From an uncultured Oscillospiraceae bacterium (GTDB taxonomy: Bacteria > Bacillota > Clostridia > Oscillospirales > Ruminococcaceae), in NCBI GenBank assembly GCA_910588145.1, contig CAJUPO010000004.1, positions 85,920-149,919 of the forward strand: a DNA stretch of 64,000 nt, read 5' to 3'. The notes beneath the pieces are model-generated. The model saw only the letters and a program-made list of their open reading frames with translations, had not been told where the DNA came from and made no database searches. The stretch's first letter is position 1. Every line of letters starts with the position of its first letter. Below, piece by piece: positions 51,466 to 61,234 of this stretch. Position numbers and translations under genes: made by a program.

Positions 51466-52766
51466 TGCACATCCTCCATAGCCCCTGTTAGTTCAACACC
51501 GCCGCATGGACGAATACGCAGAACATAACAACAATCTTCTCCGAATAATTTTTCCATTCCGGCTTTATAAGATTCTACTAAATTTGCTGGAACAACTGCC
51601 TGAATTGTTCCGGCAAAACCTCCTCCATGCACACGAACAGCGCCTTCCCCGTTTAAAATCTTTTTACTTACGGCTATTGCCAATGGAATGGCTTGTTCCG
51701 TTGGTTTATTTACTGAGTAAAGGTTTTGAAGTAAATTTGCTGAAGAACTTCCGGACTTTTTCATTAACCCCAGAAAATACTCCATGTTTCCTTCTTGAAG
51801 CGCAACGGACTCCTGATATGCCCTTCTGTTTTCCTCAAAAAAATGCAAAGAACGTAACACTGCACGATCCGAACAGGTTTTCCTGAGCTCTGGAATAGAA
51901 TTTATAAAGTTTTCTTCTGCTACTTCCCTCAAATAACAGCAGTTAAAATAGTCTGCTGCCTGTTTCATTTCCGAAGAAACAGCTACATAGTCGTCTGTCA
52001 GATCAGAATGACTGCCTTTTGTATCAGTAATACAAATTTCATATCCAAACTGAGACAAATCAACAGAATGCTTCTGAATTTCAGGATTAACGGTATCCTT
52101 AAAATCTATGAAAACCAATCCTCCGTTGGCGCTGACCATCTGATCCATTAGTCCGCTTTTTTTGCCGTAATACACATTTTCTGCATACTGCCCTATCTGA
52201 GCTAATCTTACTGCGTCAGACTTTTTATCAAAATATTTATTATTAATAATTGTTCCAATTAATATTTCAAATGCCGCTGAAGAGGAAAGTCCGCTTCCGC
52301 TAACAACATCGGACGTGGTATATGCATTAAATCCGCCTATAACAGCTCCCATTTCAGAAAACTGAGCGGCAATTCCTCTTATTAAAGCAGCTGAAGTACC
52401 TTTTTCATTTTCCCTAACGGATAAATTATCAATGCAGACGTTATCCATAGGATAACCCTCAGATTTCACACATATCATATTGTCATCATGAAAGCTTACA
52501 ACTGCAATTACATCCAGATTTACAGCCGCCGCAAGGACACATCCATGCTGATGGTCGGTATGATTTCCTCCGATTTCTGTTCTGCCTGGGGCTGAAAAAA
52601 CTGAAATATCAGAATTTATTTGCTGCGGAAACTGGTTCTTAAATTCCAGTACTGCATTTTCATAACGAATCTTCTGTTTTTCAACAGCCTGATTACCATA
52701 AAGCTGTTTTAACTGTAAATCATATACTCCGTCATGAAGCTGTTTTATAAATTCTTCTGCGTGCAT
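51462..52766 (-). CDS. galK: Galactokinase
   Basis: The 434-aa GHMP kinase has the galactokinase signature GRTEIGGNHTDHQHGCVLAA (about 60-80), phosphate loop VSGSGLSSSAAFE and the C-terminal VRVHGGGFAGTIQAV. It phosphorylates galactose released by the alpha-galactosidase encoded 3 bases upstream. Slightly longer than E. coli GalK (382 aa), as usual in Clostridia. Confidence 0.96.
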   Translation of the reverse strand: MHAEEFIKQLHDGVYDLQLKQLYGNQAVEKQKIRYENAVLEFKNQFPQQINSDISVFSAPGRTEIGGNHTDHQHGCVLAAAVNLDVIAVVSFHDDNMICVKSEGYPMDNVCIDNLSVRENEKGTSAALIRGIAAQFSEMGAVIGGFNAYTTSDVVSGSGLSSSAAFEILIGTIINNKYFDKKSDAVRLAQIGQYAENVYYGKKSGLMDQMVSANGGLVFIDFKDTVNPEIQKHSVDLSQFGYEICITDTKGSHSDLTDDYVAVSSEMKQAADYFNCCYLREVAEENFINSIPELRKTCSDRAVLRSLHFFEENRRAYQESVALQEGNMEYFLGLMKKSGSSSANLLQNLYSVNKPTEQAIPLAIAVSKKILNGEGAVRVHGGGFAGTIQAVVPANLVESYKAGMEKLFGEDCCYVLRIRPCGGVELTGAMEDVQ

Positions 52767-52769
52767 AAA

Positions 52770-54962
52770 TTATCCCTCCTGCTTTTTAAGATGAAATTCT
52801 ACCGGACAGTAATCACCCCATGCTTTTGGAAGCAAAATACCGCCCTTCATTAAAGCTGCTCCGGAATAAACCTCAGAACTGCCGTTTACCTGATATTGAT
52901 AATCTGGATTCAGACCTTCGAGCTTTATGGATTTCCTTTTCATATTAGGTTCTGTACGATAAACCATGCCATGAACCAAAGCCTCTGTTTCATCATCCGA
53001 AACAAATTCCCATAAAGCATAGTTATCATTTATCGGATTGCTCAGACGATAATATTTTCCGTTGTGTATAAGCGGAGCATATTCCCTGAATTTTTTTATA
53101 TGCAATTTAACTGATTGCTTATCCTGTTCTGATAAAGAGCTCAGATCAAGTTCATATCCAAAGCTTCCTGCCATGGCAGTAATTGCTCTGGTTTCCATGG
53201 GCGTAATACGTCCAGTCTGATGATTCGGTACAACTGAAACATGTGAACCTACGGAAGAAACAGGATAAATAAATGAAGTACCATACTGAATTTTAGTTCG
53301 CTCATAAGCGTCAGTATCATCACTGCACCATATCTGCGGACAATAATACAGCATTCCTGCGTCAAATCTTCCTCCGCCCCCGCTGCAGCCTTCAAATAAA
53401 ATTTCAGGATAATCTGAAGTCAATCTTTCAAGCAAAGCATAAAGACCTAACATATAACGGTGAGGAAGTTCTCCCTGACCTTCGGCTGTAAGAAATCCCG
53501 AATACCAGTCGCAGATACTGCGGTTCATATCCCACTTTATATAAGATATTTCTGCACTGTCAAGAATATTGCTGATTACTTTATAAAGATAATCCTGAAC
53601 ATCTTCTCTCGACATATCAAGAACCAACTGATAACGTCCGCGTGTTGGCTGACGGTCTGGAATCCTTATTGCCCATTCAGGATGTTCCCTATACAGCTCG
53701 CTGTCCTCTGAAATCATTTCAGGCTCAAACCAAAGACCAAAACGCATTCCCATGTTTTTTACATTTTCCGCTAATTCATAAATTCCGCCCTGAAGCTTTT
53801 TTTCATTAACAAACCAATCGCCCAGACCCGAACAGTCATCATCTCTCTTACCGAACCAGCCATCGTCCAGTACAAGCATATCTACTCCAAGTTCTGCTGA
53901 TTCTTTTGCAATTTCCAAAATTTTATCTGAGTTAAAATCAAAATAAGTTGCTTCCCAGTTATTTATAAGCACCGGACGCTCTGCAAGCTTATATTTTCCT
54001 CGGCAAATGTGCTCCCTTATAACTTTATGAAAATTATAAGAAAGCTTTGAAAAACCATTTTTGCTGTATGTCAAAACAGCTTCTGGTGTTTCAAATATAT
54101 CACCTGGTTTAAGATTCCAGGAAAACAACCCTGGATGAATCCCCATTACAGCTCGGATTTGTCCCAGTTCATCACGTTCTACCTGTGCTTGGAAGCTTCC
54201 GCTGTAAACGAAAAATGAGCCGATACATTCACCGCTGTTTTCAGTACATTCCGGAGAGCATAGAATAAACGAAGGATTATGCTGATGACTTGATGTGCCT
54301 CTTGTGCTTGCAATTTCCTGTATGCCGTTTATCAGCGGACTGCGCTGGGATAAACGTTCCATTGCGTGTCTTCCATGAAAATGAACCAGTTCCCATTCAA
54401 AATGAGGAATATCCAGGCAAAGGCTTGCGGCTTTTTCTAAAATTACGGATTTCTGTCCCAAATTTCGTATAACTGCGCTTCTTGTAATAATATCGTATTT
54501 CTCAAGTACGCCATACCTTAGAGTTATTTCTATTTTTCCGGATGTATCATATAGTATTATTTCCAGTGTTTCGGAATCTGATTCGTTTCCATAAACAGCA
54601 GGCATTCCAGTAATATTATACTTCCCTTTTTTTATTTTAAAGCTTTTATATCTTAAATCCAATGCGCAGCTTCCATCGCTGTGTTTAACTGAAACAGCCG
54701 GAATACGAAAATCTCCGATACCGCTGCAAGCATACTCCAGAGGCAGTGTGTTCAGCGAATAGGTACGGTCATTTCCTGCGTCATATGGATTTCCTGAAAA
54801 ACCCACATCAGGATATTCAAGAAGATATGACATATTGTTTTCTACTCTTTCACCATACCAAATATGTTTAAGGACACCGTATTCATCGGCCTGCATCTGG
54901 TATTCTGTATTATTAGTTTTTAAGCTAAAAAATTTTTCCTGTTCATTAATGTAAATTCCCAT
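52770..54962 (-). CDS. Alpha-galactosidase, glycoside hydrolase family 36
   Basis: The 730-aa enzyme has an N-terminal beta-sandwich, a (beta/alpha)8 barrel with VLDDGWFGKRDDD, the nucleophile-containing YIKWDMNRSICD, the GCSGGGGRFDAGMLYY stretch and the acid/base in IWCSDDTDA, and a C-terminal beta domain. It removes alpha-1,6-galactose from raffinose, stachyose or melibiose. No signal peptide, so substrate must be imported by the ABC system of this operon. Often named aga, rafA or melA. Confidence 0.95.
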   Translation of the reverse strand: MGIYINEQEKFFSLKTNNTEYQMQADEYGVLKHIWYGERVENNMSYLLEYPDVGFSGNPYDAGNDRTYSLNTLPLEYACSGIGDFRIPAVSVKHSDGSCALDLRYKSFKIKKGKYNITGMPAVYGNESDSETLEIILYDTSGKIEITLRYGVLEKYDIITRSAVIRNLGQKSVILEKAASLCLDIPHFEWELVHFHGRHAMERLSQRSPLINGIQEIASTRGTSSHQHNPSFILCSPECTENSGECIGSFFVYSGSFQAQVERDELGQIRAVMGIHPGLFSWNLKPGDIFETPEAVLTYSKNGFSKLSYNFHKVIREHICRGKYKLAERPVLINNWEATYFDFNSDKILEIAKESAELGVDMLVLDDGWFGKRDDDCSGLGDWFVNEKKLQGGIYELAENVKNMGMRFGLWFEPEMISEDSELYREHPEWAIRIPDRQPTRGRYQLVLDMSREDVQDYLYKVISNILDSAEISYIKWDMNRSICDWYSGFLTAEGQGELPHRYMLGLYALLERLTSDYPEILFEGCSGGGGRFDAGMLYYCPQIWCSDDTDAYERTKIQYGTSFIYPVSSVGSHVSVVPNHQTGRITPMETRAITAMAGSFGYELDLSSLSEQDKQSVKLHIKKFREYAPLIHNGKYYRLSNPINDNYALWEFVSDDETEALVHGMVYRTEPNMKRKSIKLEGLNPDYQYQVNGSSEVYSGAALMKGGILLPKAWGDYCPVEFHLKKQEG

Positions 54963-54977
54963 GGCTTGCTCCTTGTA

Positions 54978-56387
54978 TCACTTAATCTCAAAACTGTAAT
55001 TTTTAAGATCAGCATTCAAAGTAATTTTATTTTCACCGCATTGTCTTACTATAATCAATTTATTATCAAAGGCTTCAACCGAAATACTTCCGTCCAATCC
55101 AAACGCAGGATGACTATTTCTAATTTCCATAAGTTTCTTTAATTCTCTGACTATGTTTCGTTTCTGTTCTTTTTCAATATCCTCTGCTGAATAGTAATGA
55201 CGGTTTATATCTCTGCCATTTTTTGTGTGTTCCATCAGCTCTATATCATTTTCACCGGCAAGAAGTCCTACATAATAAACCTGAGGAATACCGGGGGCAA
55301 AAAATTGAATAGCTCTTGCAAGAAGATAAGCGTCATCGTTATTTCCAAGCGCCGAATAATATGTTGTATTTACCTGATATATATCCAGATTATTATAAGC
55401 TTCAGAGCTGTAAATTTTTTTAACATTTGCTCCCCGCTGATACATCTGTTCCTTAACTGTATCAATTTCTTTATCCGGCAAAAGATCCTTAACGTCAACT
55501 ATGCCTATTCCGTCATGAGTATCTAATGTTGTAAACTGCTTCATCGGGCACATCTCAAGCCATTTTTTCAGATATTCTCCTGTATGATTGAAAAGTGCGT
55601 GCAATGTAAGAACTGGAAGTGCAAAATCATAAATCCAAAATCCTTTTTCCGCTATTTTCATTGGAATTGAATAATGCTCATGAATCTCAGGAAGTATCTC
55701 GCTGCCGCATTCTGAAACTGTTTTTTCTATTTCATAAAGCAATTCCGATGTGTCAGGTTCTACAAAGAAACAATTCGTACCTGCTTTTTTTACAGCGTAT
55801 GCAAATGCATCAAGACGAATAACTGCTGCTCCGTGACTGCACATATCCTGCAAAGTTTTTTTGATAAATTTTTGGGTTACAGGCTTAGTTATGTCAAGGT
55901 CAGTCTGTTCCTCACAAAATGTACACCATATCTTTTCTGTGGTTCCGTCAGAAAACTCAGCCTCAATATATGGTGCACGAGGTTTTCTTTTATAAATCAA
56001 ATTAACCTCGTCTTCGGTAGGTTCCCCATTTTTCCAAAATTCCTTATACCGAATAAACATTTCCTTATATGGTGAGTTATCTTTATTTTTCAGAAAATCC
56101 TGAAAATATTCTGAATGCGCAGATATGTGATTTACCATAAAGTCGAACATCAGGTAGTAATCTTCTCCGAGCTTATCGATATCTTCAAAGGTTCCGAAAT
56201 TTTCGTCAACCTTATCATATCTCATTGGGGCAAAACCTCTGTCAGCGGATGACGGATAAAAAGGAAGTATATGCACCCCTCCAACCGCTTTGCTGTAATA
56301 TTTATCAAGGATTGTATGAAGCTCACTGATGTTCTTTCCCATACTATCCGCATATGTGATCAGCATAATTTTATTCTGTAATTTCAT
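54978..56387 (-). CDS. gtfA: Sucrose phosphorylase (GH13 subfamily 18)
   Basis: The 469-aa protein begins NKIMLITYADSMGKN and has LPFYPSSADRGFAPMRYDKV, the nucleophile region VIRLDAFAYAVKK, acid/base ILPEIHEHYS and TLDTHDGIGIVD. These are GH13_18 features; the length is near the typical 480-500. It converts sucrose plus phosphate to glucose-1-P and fructose, saving ATP. Sucrose comes from raffinose after alpha-galactosidase action, as in the Streptococcus msm operon. Separated from the permease gene by a hairpin (56413-56437). Confidence 0.94.
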   Translation of the reverse strand: MKLQNKIMLITYADSMGKNISELHTILDKYYSKAVGGVHILPFYPSSADRGFAPMRYDKVDENFGTFEDIDKLGEDYYLMFDFMVNHISAHSEYFQDFLKNKDNSPYKEMFIRYKEFWKNGEPTEDEVNLIYKRKPRAPYIEAEFSDGTTEKIWCTFCEEQTDLDITKPVTQKFIKKTLQDMCSHGAAVIRLDAFAYAVKKAGTNCFFVEPDTSELLYEIEKTVSECGSEILPEIHEHYSIPMKIAEKGFWIYDFALPVLTLHALFNHTGEYLKKWLEMCPMKQFTTLDTHDGIGIVDVKDLLPDKEIDTVKEQMYQRGANVKKIYSSEAYNNLDIYQVNTTYYSALGNNDDAYLLARAIQFFAPGIPQVYYVGLLAGENDIELMEHTKNGRDINRHYYSAEDIEKEQKRNIVRELKKLMEIRNSHPAFGLDGSISVEAFDNKLIIVRQCGENKITLNADLKNYSFEIK

Positions 56388-56412
56388 AATAAAAACCTCT
56401 GTTATTATTTTA

Positions 56413-56437
56413 TATCTGCGGCTTAAAACCGCAGATA
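56413..56437 (-). other. Intercistronic hairpin between permease and sucrose phosphorylase genes
   Basis: TATCTGCGG (56413-56421) pairs with CCGCAGATA (56429-56437) around a 7-nt loop. No T-tract follows on the minus strand, so it is not a standard terminator. It could stabilise the upstream transporter mRNA or mark a processing site. Confidence 0.6.
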
Positions 56438-56459
56438 CTGAAAATTTATAAAGATTAAT

Positions 56460-57368
56460 TTATCCCTTAACTGCTCCGTTTGCTATTCCTCCGATTATCT
56501 GTTTCTGGCATATAATATAGAAAATCAGAATCGGAATAAGTGCAAGCAAATATGATGCAAAAGCAAGGTTATAATTAGTTCCGAATTGCGTTTGGAAATT
56601 AAGCTGTGCAAGCGGCAGTGTTGTTTTATCTGAACCTGACATAATAACAAGCGGAGTCATAACGTCATTCCATGTACCAAGAGCCGTTAAAACTGCAACT
56701 GTTGCGTGCATTGGCTTCATCATAGGGAAAATAATTTTCCAGTATGTCTTCCATGTTGAAGCGCCGTCCATTTCAGCGGCTTCTTCCATCGCAAGGGGGA
56801 TATTTTTCAGATACCCGCTGTATAGCATAACATTCATTGGCATGTAAAATACAACATACAACAAAATTACACCGAACATATTATCAATCTGCATAACAGC
56901 AGTTTCTTTTACAAGAGGCATCATTAGAATTGCAAAAGGTACAAACATACCGCTTACAATATAAAAATAAATAAACTTAAATCCCTTATGCTTCGCCATA
57001 CTTCTTCCGATTGCATAACCTGCCATCGAATGTACTGCAAGTGAAATCACTATTGCAGAACCCGTAATCAGCAAACTATTTCCCAGGGAATGCCAAAAAT
57101 TCGTTACCCTCATTGCTTCTGCAAAATTTTCAAGGCTTAAAATTTTTGGAAAACTTAATGCTCCCGTAATATCGTTTGTCATTTCAGACGGTGATTTTAA
57201 TGCAATTATAACAGTCATATAAAGCGGAAAAAGTATTGTTATACAGCCAAGTATTAAAACTATTGTCAGTAAAATTTTTGATTTACCGTCCTTATCTTTT
57301 TTTATTTCCTTTGCCGGCTTTATACGTATATCCGGAGCTTTTGAAACAAAAGATTTTTCAGAACTCAT
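56460..57368 (-). CDS. Carbohydrate ABC transporter permease (MalG/MsmG type)
   Basis: The 302-aa protein has a cytoplasmic N-terminus, six membrane helices and the EAA loop EEAAEMDGASTWKTYWKIIF then PMMKP (about residue 195). This is the CUT1 sugar permease pattern. With the permease and binding protein upstream it should import raffinose-family sugars. Starts within the stop of the first permease (4-base overlap). Confidence 0.92.
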   Translation of the reverse strand: MSSEKSFVSKAPDIRIKPAKEIKKDKDGKSKILLTIVLILGCITILFPLYMTVIIALKSPSEMTNDITGALSFPKILSLENFAEAMRVTNFWHSLGNSLLITGSAIVISLAVHSMAGYAIGRSMAKHKGFKFIYFYIVSGMFVPFAILMMPLVKETAVMQIDNMFGVILLYVVFYMPMNVMLYSGYLKNIPLAMEEAAEMDGASTWKTYWKIIFPMMKPMHATVAVLTALGTWNDVMTPLVIMSGSDKTTLPLAQLNFQTQFGTNYNLAFASYLLALIPILIFYIICQKQIIGGIANGAVKG

Positions 57369-58258
57369 AACTGCTCCTCCTTTTTACTTGTTATAACAAG
57401 CTGCACCACTGAAATTGTAACGATTAATATAAAGAATACTACTGCGTTTGCGCTTTGGAAACCAAACTGTCCGCCTTCCATACCATTTCGGTAAATGAGG
57501 TAAGAAATAGACTCCGTACTTTGTGCAGGTCCGCCCTTTGTTAAAGATATTATCTGATCAAAAACCATAAGCATATTTTTTGTACTAAGTATCAGGTTAG
57601 TAGAAATAAACGGAAGCAAAAGCGGAAGTGTGAGTTTTTTAAATGTACACCATTTTCCGGCCCCGTCAATAGCGCTTGCTTCATAAATATCTGCCGGAAT
57701 AGTTTGCAGACCGGATATATAAATTATTGTGTTCATAGCTACTGTTTGCCATACTCCCACAATGAGAACACCTACCCAAGCCCACCTTTCGCTTGCAAGA
57801 ATACTATTGCTCAGGAAATCAATATTAAGGGCTTTGGCTGCCGTCGGAATAATATAAGTGAAAATAAAACTGAAGATATATCCAACTACCAATCCGCCTA
57901 AAATATTCGGCAGAAAATACATGCCACGAAGCGTGCTTTTAAACTTGATCTTACTGTTAAGTCCCATTGCTAAAAGAAGTGATATCACATTTACAAGTAT
58001 CGTTCCGGCTATTGCATATTTAAAAGTAAATAAATATGACTTGCCTACTCTGATATCCCTGAACAAATCACTGAAATTTCTAAAGCCTACAAAATCGTAA
58101 GAACCATATCCCCGATAGTTTGTAAAACTGTAAAATGCACCGGTAATCAATGGAATAGTATTGAACAATACAAATAACAGCAGCGCCGGCAGAAGCATCA
58201 GCAATAAGGTTTTTGTCTTATTTGATATTGGTTTTCTGATTTTCCGGTTACTTTTCAT
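57365..58258 (-). CDS. Carbohydrate ABC transporter permease (MalF/MsmF type)
   Basis: The 297-aa CUT1 permease has six helices and the EAA loop YEASAIDGAGKWCTFKKLTL then PLL (about residue 190). It pairs with the product of the downstream gene as a heterodimer. The overlap with the binding protein stop (4 bases) indicates coupled translation. Confidence 0.92.
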   Translation of the reverse strand: MKSNRKIRKPISNKTKTLLLMLLPALLLFVLFNTIPLITGAFYSFTNYRGYGSYDFVGFRNFSDLFRDIRVGKSYLFTFKYAIAGTILVNVISLLLAMGLNSKIKFKSTLRGMYFLPNILGGLVVGYIFSFIFTYIIPTAAKALNIDFLSNSILASERWAWVGVLIVGVWQTVAMNTIIYISGLQTIPADIYEASAIDGAGKWCTFKKLTLPLLLPFISTNLILSTKNMLMVFDQIISLTKGGPAQSTESISYLIYRNGMEGGQFGFQSANAVVFFILIVTISVVQLVITSKKEEQL

Positions 58259-59544
58259 TTCAATCCCTCCTCATATTTTTTTACTTTTTCAATTAAATCA
58301 CGATTATATCTTGCCCATTCCTTATCAAAACGATTTAAAAATACTTCCGCTGAATTATCATTTTTGTCCATAAGATATGTTTGTATCAATGCCTCAGCAC
58401 ACATTTCTCTGGGATAATAATGGTCATGAAAATCTGACATTCTGTCAGCCTCAATATAAGGTTTCATTCCGTCAAGCATGGACGGCAGTTTAAAATCGCC
58501 CTTTTTGCAAGGTACTGCATTTTGATTATCCAAATAAATTTGAATTGTTTCATCTTCATACAAAAATTTAAGAACCTCATATGCCGCTTCTTTATTTTCA
58601 CATTCCTTCATAACAGAAAACTGAAGATCAATGCCTGAATTAAGAACATTATCACTTTCATTTTCATTAGCGGGAAATGTAAACGAATCTATATTCATAT
58701 CAGGCTCAACCGAAAGAATCTGAGGTACTGCATAACTGCCGATTACAAACATAGCAGATTCCCCTCTTGCAAAAGCTGTACACGCATCATTATAGCTGTA
58801 TGCATAGGGATTCGGCTCTGCATAATCAAGCAGAAGCTTTATTTTATCGGCTACCTCTGCATACCCCTCCGTAAATGTTGTTTTGCCTGCATTCACCTGT
58901 GAACATATATCTGCGTCTGCAAGACCTACTGCCAATGCATTCCATGGAGCCAGCGTAGTCCATATATCCTTAAAGCCAAAATACAATGGCTGCCGACCGC
59001 TTGACTTGATTGTTTCACACAAAGCAATAAACTCTGTCCAGGTTTCCGGAATCTCCCAGCCATTTTCCTCAAACATATCCTTATTATACAAAATGCCTGC
59101 GCAGTTGGCTGCGTAAGGTAAAGCATAAATTCCGTCCTGGGGAATAAATTCAAGGTCTTTTTCAATCTGCATATATGAAGGTTTGATATCCTCTGTTCCT
59201 TCAAAATCCGAAAGATCCATGAACAAACCTGCGTCTAAAAAGTTAGAATAATCAATATCTCCGCCGATACCTACAATATCCGGATAATCCTCTTTTATAA
59301 GACGGGTTTTCAATACAATCATTGCCTCATTTGGTGATGATATCTGAAGAACAATATCATCATGAGTTTCGTTAAAACGCTTTTCAATTTCTTCAAAAGC
59401 AGCTACTGCTTCCGGTTTATATTGAAGCATTTTTACAACTGTTTTTCCTTCGCGGCTGTTATTTATGCTGCATCCTGTAGAAAGCACAGCCGACGATGCT
59501 GTCAATATGGAAATTGCTAATGCGGTAATTCTACTCTTTTTCAT
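58255..59544 (-). CDS. Sugar-binding lipoprotein of ABC transporter (MsmE/RafE type)
   Basis: The 429-aa protein has a lipoprotein signal (lipobox LSTGC, near residue 25) and a family 1 extracellular solute-binding fold (VVKMLQYKPEAVAAFEEIEK, ending FLNRFDKEWARYNRDL). It binds oligosaccharide outside the cell and delivers it to the two permeases. First gene of the operon, right after the promoter at 59596-59624. Substrate is inferred from the downstream enzymes. Confidence 0.92.
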   Translation of the reverse strand: MKKSRITALAISILTASSAVLSTGCSINNSREGKTVVKMLQYKPEAVAAFEEIEKRFNETHDDIVLQISSPNEAMIVLKTRLIKEDYPDIVGIGGDIDYSNFLDAGLFMDLSDFEGTEDIKPSYMQIEKDLEFIPQDGIYALPYAANCAGILYNKDMFEENGWEIPETWTEFIALCETIKSSGRQPLYFGFKDIWTTLAPWNALAVGLADADICSQVNAGKTTFTEGYAEVADKIKLLLDYAEPNPYAYSYNDACTAFARGESAMFVIGSYAVPQILSVEPDMNIDSFTFPANENESDNVLNSGIDLQFSVMKECENKEAAYEVLKFLYEDETIQIYLDNQNAVPCKKGDFKLPSMLDGMKPYIEADRMSDFHDHYYPREMCAEALIQTYLMDKNDNSAEVFLNRFDKEWARYNRDLIEKVKKYEEGLK

Positions 59545-59595
59545 GAAATATCCTCCTTATATATTAAAAAATGTAATTGTGTTTCTGTTAACTAC

Positions 59596-59624
59596 ATTAT
59601 ATCATCCATAATGCTACTTGTAAA
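59596..59624 (-). promoter_or_regulatory. Promoter of the raffinose operon
   Basis: On the minus strand TTTACA (59619-59624), 17 bases, TATAAT (59596-59601). Confidence 0.78.
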
Positions 59625-59630
59625 CAGCAT
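59611..59630 (-). promoter_or_regulatory. Inverted repeat over the raffinose -35, possible operator
   Basis: ATGCT (59611-59615) and AGCAT (59626-59630) flank and overlap the -35 box. A wider repeat, CTTGT/ACAAG, lies at 59617-59641. AraC-type activators usually bind near -35, so this is a candidate site for the divergent regulator. Confidence 0.35.
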
Positions 59631-59686
59631 GATACAACAAGTTTTATACCGTTTTGCTATTTTTAGTGCTATATAAAAAAATCACA

Positions 59687-59715
59687 TTGCATAAGGGTAT
59701 ATTTTATGATATAAT
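59687..59715 (+). promoter_or_regulatory. Promoter of the AraC regulator gene
   Basis: TTGCAT (59687-59692), 17 bases ending TGA, TATAAT (59710-59715): extended -10. Confidence 0.75.
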
Positions 59716-59748
59716 GAATAAACAATATGCACGCAGGAGCTTAAATTT

Positions 59749-60597
59749 ATGAATGATCTCATTTTTTCAGTTTTTCCTAACGAAAATTTTATTGATCTCG
59801 GACTTTTTCAATTCGGCAGAGAACAATGCACATCTGCACACTTGTTCGGACCAGCCGCAAGAAACCATTTTCTTTTTCATTATGTTCTTTCCGGAATGGG
59901 AATACTTATGGCAAATGACAGCAACGGAAAAACTAAAACATATAACATAAAAAGTATGCAGGGATTTATGCTGTTTCCGGATCAGATTGCTACTTATATT
60001 GCAGATAAGGACACACCATGGGAATATATATGGATTGAATTTGACGGACTTCGTGTAAAAGGCATGCTCGAAATGGCAGGATTAACCATTGACACACCCG
60101 TATACCATGCAAAAATGAAAGAACTTAGGGAAGAAATGAAAAATGAAATGATATATATTACAGAAAATGCAAATTCATCCCCTTTTCATTTAATAGGACA
60201 TTTATATCTGTTTCTTGATTATCTCGTACGCTCATCAGCAGAATTAAAAATTGCAAGCGGAAGCAAATTAAGAGATTTTTATATTCATGAAGCGCTTGAA
60301 TATATAGAACACAATTTCCAAAACAATATAACAATTGAAGGTATTGCAGAGGTATGCGGTCTGAACCGCAGCTATTTCGGAAAAATATTTAAGGATACAG
60401 TTGGATCTTCTCCTCAGGAATTTCTTATGAATTTCCGTATGGCAAAAGCAGCTGAACTTTTAAAACTGACCTCATTATCAATAAGTGACATTGGTCTTGC
60501 AGTTGGTTATGACAATTCCATGCATTTTTCCAGAGCATTTAAAAGTATTTATAATATTTCTCCAAGAGACTGGCGGAATCAAAATAAAATTAAATAA
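59749..60597 (+). CDS. AraC family regulator of the raffinose operon (MsmR/RafR type)
   Basis: The 282-aa protein has an N-terminal cupin sugar-sensing domain (FHYVLSGMGILMAND, PDQIATYIADKDTPWEYIWI) and a C-terminal pair of helix-turn-helices (ITIEGIAEVCGLNRSYFGKI then SISDIGLAVGYDNSMHFSRA, FKSIYNISPRDWR). It is divergent from the operon it presumably activates in the presence of an alpha-galactoside. This matches the gene order of Streptococcus msmR-msmEFG. Confidence 0.92.
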   Translation: MNDLIFSVFPNENFIDLGLFQFGREQCTSAHLFGPAARNHFLFHYVLSGMGILMANDSNGKTKTYNIKSMQGFMLFPDQIATYIADKDTPWEYIWIEFDGLRVKGMLEMAGLTIDTPVYHAKMKELREEMKNEMIYITENANSSPFHLIGHLYLFLDYLVRSSAELKIASGSKLRDFYIHEALEYIEHNFQNNITIEGIAEVCGLNRSYFGKIFKDTVGSSPQEFLMNFRMAKAAELLKLTSLSISDIGLAVGYDNSMHFSRAFKSIYNISPRDWRNQNKIK

Positions 60598-60626
60598 CAG
60601 CTTCTATTTTTAATTGTATAAGAAAT

Positions 60627-60652
60627 AATCCCGGATACTACCATCCGGGATT
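60627..60652. terminator. Bidirectional terminator between the AraC gene and spoVT
   Basis: AATCCCGGAT (60627-60636), 6-nt loop, ATCCGGGATT (60643-60652), T-run on the plus strand; A-rich on the other side gives T on minus. Confidence 0.85.
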
Positions 60653-60656
60653 TTTA

Positions 60657-61199
60657 TTAACCTTCAATCTGTTTGCCTAAAAACTGTGCTGCCGCATTAA
60701 TAAGGCTCTTCTGAAGTGAAGATGATGTTGACATACCGTCAGTCTTCATAAAGACAACAGCGCCGCTCACATCTCCTGAATTTAGTATTGGCATACACGC
60801 CAGCGCCTGCTTGTCAACGCCTTCTGCCGGAATGAATGACCTTGAACTATCCTCTTCAGCAAAAAACTGTCCTCTTGACTCCATCATATCTTCAAGTTCA
60901 GGAGAAACACGTCTTTCATTAAATTCCTTTTTAGATACACCGGCAACCGCCACAACGTGATCACGGTCAAATACAACAACAGGGCATCCTGCAAGCTTGA
61001 ACATTATGTCCGCAACCTGAGTTGCACTTTCACCCATTTCACTTATGGCTGAGTACTTTCTGAAAATAACTTCACCGTCATTGCTTGTGTATATTTCAAG
61101 AGGATCTCCTTCACGAATACGCATTGTTCGTCTTATTTCCTTCGGTATTACAACACGTCCGAGATCGTCAATCCTTCTTACTATTCCAGTAGCTTTCAT
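60657..61199 (-). CDS. spoVT: Stage V sporulation protein T (AbrB-type regulator)
   Basis: The start at 61199 (MKATGIVRRIDD) has AAGGAG 8 bases upstream and matches family starts; the longer frame runs into the promoter region. The 180-aa protein has an AbrB swapped-hairpin DNA-binding domain (about 1-50: DLGRVVIPKEIRRTMRIREG) and a GAF-like C-terminal domain (about 55-180). SpoVT regulates sigma-G genes in the forespore, including spore-coat and germination genes. A sigma-G-like promoter lies upstream. Confidence 0.93.
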   Translation of the reverse strand: MKATGIVRRIDDLGRVVIPKEIRRTMRIREGDPLEIYTSNDGEVIFRKYSAISEMGESATQVADIMFKLAGCPVVVFDRDHVVAVAGVSKKEFNERRVSPELEDMMESRGQFFAEEDSSRSFIPAEGVDKQALACMPILNSGDVSGAVVFMKTDGMSTSSSLQKSLINAAAQFLGKQIEG

Positions 61200-61234
61200 A
61201 TTTAAAATCTCCTTGAATTTAATTTTTGTAATGT

